This document shows, one piece after another, positions 62,192-64,000 of a stretch of 64,000 bases of DNA. Both the position numbers and the translations under genes were made by a program. A model generated the notes under the pieces. It saw only the letters and a program-made list of their open reading frames with translations. It was not told the DNA's origin and searched no databases. The stretch comes from Cypionkella aquatica (lineage in GTDB: Bacteria; Pseudomonadota; Alphaproteobacteria; Rhodobacterales; Rhodobacteraceae): positions 310,920 to 374,919 of the forward strand of contig NZ_BSPP01000007.1 in the NCBI RefSeq assembly GCF_030161095.1, read 5' to 3'. Each line of letters begins with the position of its first letter. Positions within the stretch are counted from its first letter, which is position 1.

Positions 62192-62506
62192 TCAGGCCAT
62201 ATAGAACTGTTTTGGCAGCAAATACGGGTAGTTGGTGGTGGGGTCGACTTCGATTTTCATGATCGGTGCCATCCATTCGCCCCAACGCTTGTCCACCTCG
62301 GATGTGCGCAGATAGGCTTTTGTGGCCTCTAGATCATCGGTTTCAAAAAAGCCGAACAGGGTCAGGCCGTGGCGAAAGATGTTGTAATTGCGGATGCCTG
62401 CAGCGTGCAAAGCCTCCAGCATCTCAGGCCAGATTTCGTCGTGGCGTTTGAGGTATTCGACCTCGTATCCGGGGCGGACTTCCAGCACCCATGCATATCC
62501 GGGCAT
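62192..62506 (-). CDS. rhaM: L-rhamnose mutarotase
   Basis: 104-residue mutarotase of the RhaM/RhaU family. Typical features: YLKRHDEIWPEML with the conserved His, GIRNYNIF, LFGFFE and the Trp-rich RWGEWMAPIM. It abuts the preceding plus-strand stop directly. It lies 3 bases downstream of a sugar isomerase-like gene, in a (-) operon for sugar catabolism that extends out of the window. Confidence 0.9.
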   Translation of the reverse strand: MPGYAWVLEVRPGYEVEYLKRHDEIWPEMLEALHAAGIRNYNIFRHGLTLFGFFETDDLEATKAYLRTSEVDKRWGEWMAPIMKIEVDPTTNYPYLLPKQFYMA

Positions 62507-62509
62507 CGC

Positions 62510-63319
62510 TTAACCTTTCCAGTTTTGGAAACAATCGCGCATCAGGATGGTTTCCGTCAGCACATCTTCGGTGAGGGTGTTCATGTAATCCTGATGCACG
62601 GCCTCTAGCGCCAGATGGCCTTGGTAGCCGGCATCGCGCAGGGTGGCGAACATGGCCGGAAAATTCAGTGTGCCTTGGGCGAATTTGGCTTGCAGATGAC
62701 CCATTTTGGCTTGGCGCAGATGGACGTGGCACGCATATTTGGCCAAGGGGTCAATTTCATCCTGACGGTAGCCGAGGCAGGTGAAGTGGCTGTAATCTAA
62801 TGCCAATCCGATCCCGGTTTGGTCAATCAGCCGCTCCACCAAGGCAGGGCTTTCGGCCCAGCTTTGCACATGCGGTTCGACACAAAGTTTGGCTTTGTGG
62901 TGGCGGGCGACTTGCAGCAGTTCCTTGATCGCAACTGCCGACTGCGCCGCCGCCTGATCGCGCGACTGACCGGGGTTGATTACGCCGGGCAGGATGAAAA
63001 CCGAGGCGATTTCGGCGGCATCGGCGAAGCGGAGCACCTGTTCGATGTCGCGGGTGTTCTGATCCAACGCGCCGGGCAGCGACAGGTTCTGCGCCACGAT
63101 GCCATCGCCAAACTGGTGGTAATAGTTCGGCACCGTGATGATCAGCGCGCGGATTTTGGCGGCTGCGGTAAGCGGGTCTGACAGGATTTCATCGCGGTTC
63201 AGGCCAGAGCGATAATGCAGCCCCACGTCCAAAGCATTGATGCCCAAGGCTATGGAAATGCTTGCACATTCGTTCAAATTGCATGCCGGGAACGACCATG
63301 CGGTTACGGAAAGTTTCAT
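62510..63319 (-). CDS. Sugar phosphate isomerase/epimerase-family TIM-barrel protein
   Basis: 269-residue xylose-isomerase-like TIM barrel (AP endonuclease 2 fold). Visible metal-ligand-type segments: LCVEPHVQSW, LALDYSHFTCLGY, HVHLRQAKMGHLQ and GHLALEAVHQDYMN. Probably isomerises or epimerises a sugar or sugar phosphate in the pathway with RhaM and the dehydrogenase. Start ATG 63319, 1 base after the upstream stop; a TTG at 63331 would add four residues. Confidence 0.82.
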   Translation of the reverse strand: MKLSVTAWSFPACNLNECASISIALGINALDVGLHYRSGLNRDEILSDPLTAAAKIRALIITVPNYYHQFGDGIVAQNLSLPGALDQNTRDIEQVLRFADAAEIASVFILPGVINPGQSRDQAAAQSAVAIKELLQVARHHKAKLCVEPHVQSWAESPALVERLIDQTGIGLALDYSHFTCLGYRQDEIDPLAKYACHVHLRQAKMGHLQAKFAQGTLNFPAMFATLRDAGYQGHLALEAVHQDYMNTLTEDVLTETILMRDCFQNWKG

Positions 63320-63320
63320 G

Positions 63321-64000
63321 TTAACCCTCAATCAAAACGGGTGCGCCAGTGGCGGCAGAGGCGTACATTGCGGCGATCGCTTCGGTCACGCGGGCGCCGT
63401 TTTCGCCGTTGGCGGGGTTGCCAACCGGCTTTCCGGCGCACAGTGCGGCAAAGTGGGTCACCGGCAGAGTGCCGTCGTAATTGGCCTCGCCGGGGGCCAT
63501 TTCGTAGACCTCATTGCTGCCATCAAGGCGCGAGAGTTCCAGGCGCGCACGGCCGGATTCGCAGTCAAACCAGATCACGCCCTCGGTGCCATAGATGCGC
63601 ACATCAGTGTGCATGCCGCGCTGTTTTGGCACTGTAGAGGCTCCTGAAAGGGCCACGCTTGCGCCATTGGTGCAGCGACCCACGGCGGCGTCGTAATAAT
63701 CGACCCCGGTTTTCGATTTGGTATCAAGGCAGTAGATGGATTGGAACTGCACATCGGCGACATAGCACAGCCAGGCGAGCGAATGGCTCATCTGGCCCCA
63801 CGCATAGCCGCCTGCCTTTGCTGGATCGGCCCAAGTGGAGGCTGGGGGGCGGAACAGATGGCCTGCCGTTTCCAACATCGGCTCGCCGGCCATCAGATCG
63901 TCAAGCGCGCTGCCCATTTGGCAGGCTGCGTGGCGGACTTGGCCGATTTTGCCCTGTTTGACCCAAGCGGCGGCTTGGGCCGAGAATTTGGTGTAGTTGA
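63321..64000 (-). CDS. Gfo/Idh/MocA-family oxidoreductase, N-terminus outside the window
   Basis: C-terminal part of an NAD(P)-dependent sugar or inositol dehydrogenase. At least 225 residues lie in the window and the frame is open to base 64000, so the nucleotide-binding domain is missing here. The visible part is the family's C-terminal alpha/beta domain (AGGYAWGQMSHSLAWLCYV with the conserved His; YGTEGVIWFDCESGRARLEL; PVTHFAALCAG; TEAIAAMYASAATGAPVLI). It is the first in-window gene of the (-) operon with the isomerase and rhaM. Confidence 0.85.
   Translation of the reverse strand, partial: NYTKFSAQAAAWVKQGKIGQVRHAACQMGSALDDLMAGEPMLETAGHLFRPPASTWADPAKAGGYAWGQMSHSLAWLCYVADVQFQSIYCLDTKSKTGVDYYDAAVGRCTNGASVALSGASTVPKQRGMHTDVRIYGTEGVIWFDCESGRARLELSRLDGSNEVYEMAPGEANYDGTLPVTHFAALCAGKPVGNPANGENGARVTEAIAAMYASAATGAPVLIEG

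Noticed and set aside
1-64000. tRNA or rRNA genes, CRISPR arrays, insertion sequences, prophage, replication origin
   Set aside because: Gaps between genes were read for cloverleaf ends, regularly spaced repeats and transposase or integrase frames; none was seen. A covariance-model search would be decisive for small RNAs.

Overview
The window looks like one stretch of an alphaproteobacterial chromosome, most likely a Rhodobacteraceae (roseobacter/Paracoccus-type) organism. Reasons: high GC with G/C-ending codons, tightly packed operons with ATGA/TGATG overlaps, a tpa/tauR/xsc/tauE plus soeABC taurine-sulfonate cluster, a xylF-xylH-xylG transporter order, and short GC-rich palindromic repeats ending in TATTT that I associate with this family. 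I see no rRNA, tRNA, CRISPR array, transposase, phage gene or replication origin.

Layout. 3-8029: a truncated GntR regulator and a CUT1-type sugar ABC importer (ATPase on -, binding protein and two permeases on +), flanked on both sides by FucU/RbsD mutarotase paralogs, with a ribokinase. 8089-14846 (-): an FAD oxidoreductase followed by a five-gene peptide/nickel-type importer. 14946-21444 (+, divergent): cyclase-family hydrolase, a second FAD oxidoreductase of the same family, MarR regulator, and a two-subunit indolepyruvate-ferredoxin-oxidoreductase-like enzyme. I think these two operons form one uncharacterised import-and-oxidation system. 21956-28274 (+): ytfQRT-yjfF galactofuranose-type importer, FadR-type regulator and aldose 1-epimerase. 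28271-31131 (-): a CRTAC1-like protein and a vanadium-haloperoxidase-like protein, both exported. 31225-36043: xylFHG importer and a divergent ROK regulator. 36102-44021: a small membrane protein, an Rrf2 regulator, and a (-) operon of Rieske oxygenase, RidA, DUF1028 protein, LysR regulator and a trimethylamine-dehydrogenase-like flavoprotein; a divergent FAD monooxygenase follows. 44157-47353 (-): a fused E1 alpha/beta 2-oxoacid dehydrogenase coupled to a stand-alone FabD-like acyltransferase. 47558-58870 (+): taurine dissimilation. 58879-64000: a phosphotransferase, a dimethylglycine/sarcosine-dehydrogenase-like enzyme, then (-) rhamnose mutarotase, a sugar isomerase and a truncated Gfo/Idh/MocA dehydrogenase.

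How the best-understood part works: Tpa transaminates taurine to sulfoacetaldehyde; Xsc (ThDP) converts it with phosphate to sulfite and acetyl phosphate; AckA turns acetyl phosphate into acetate and ATP; TauE is a candidate sulfite/sulfate exporter; SoeABC oxidises sulfite into the quinone pool. TauR (MocR type) should control it. I find three matching paired 10-bp boxes, each pair in an exact 23-bp register: upstream of tpa, upstream of xsc, and in reverse orientation over the tauR ribosome-binding region.

Other regulatory structure: all four binding-protein genes of the ABC importers are followed at once by an RNA hairpin before the permease/ATPase genes. Two palindromic intergenic repeat families and one perfect 28-bp inverted repeat are also present. 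Starts were placed by Shine-Dalgarno match, overlap with the upstream stop and usual family N-termini; family assignments are from motif recognition, not database searches.
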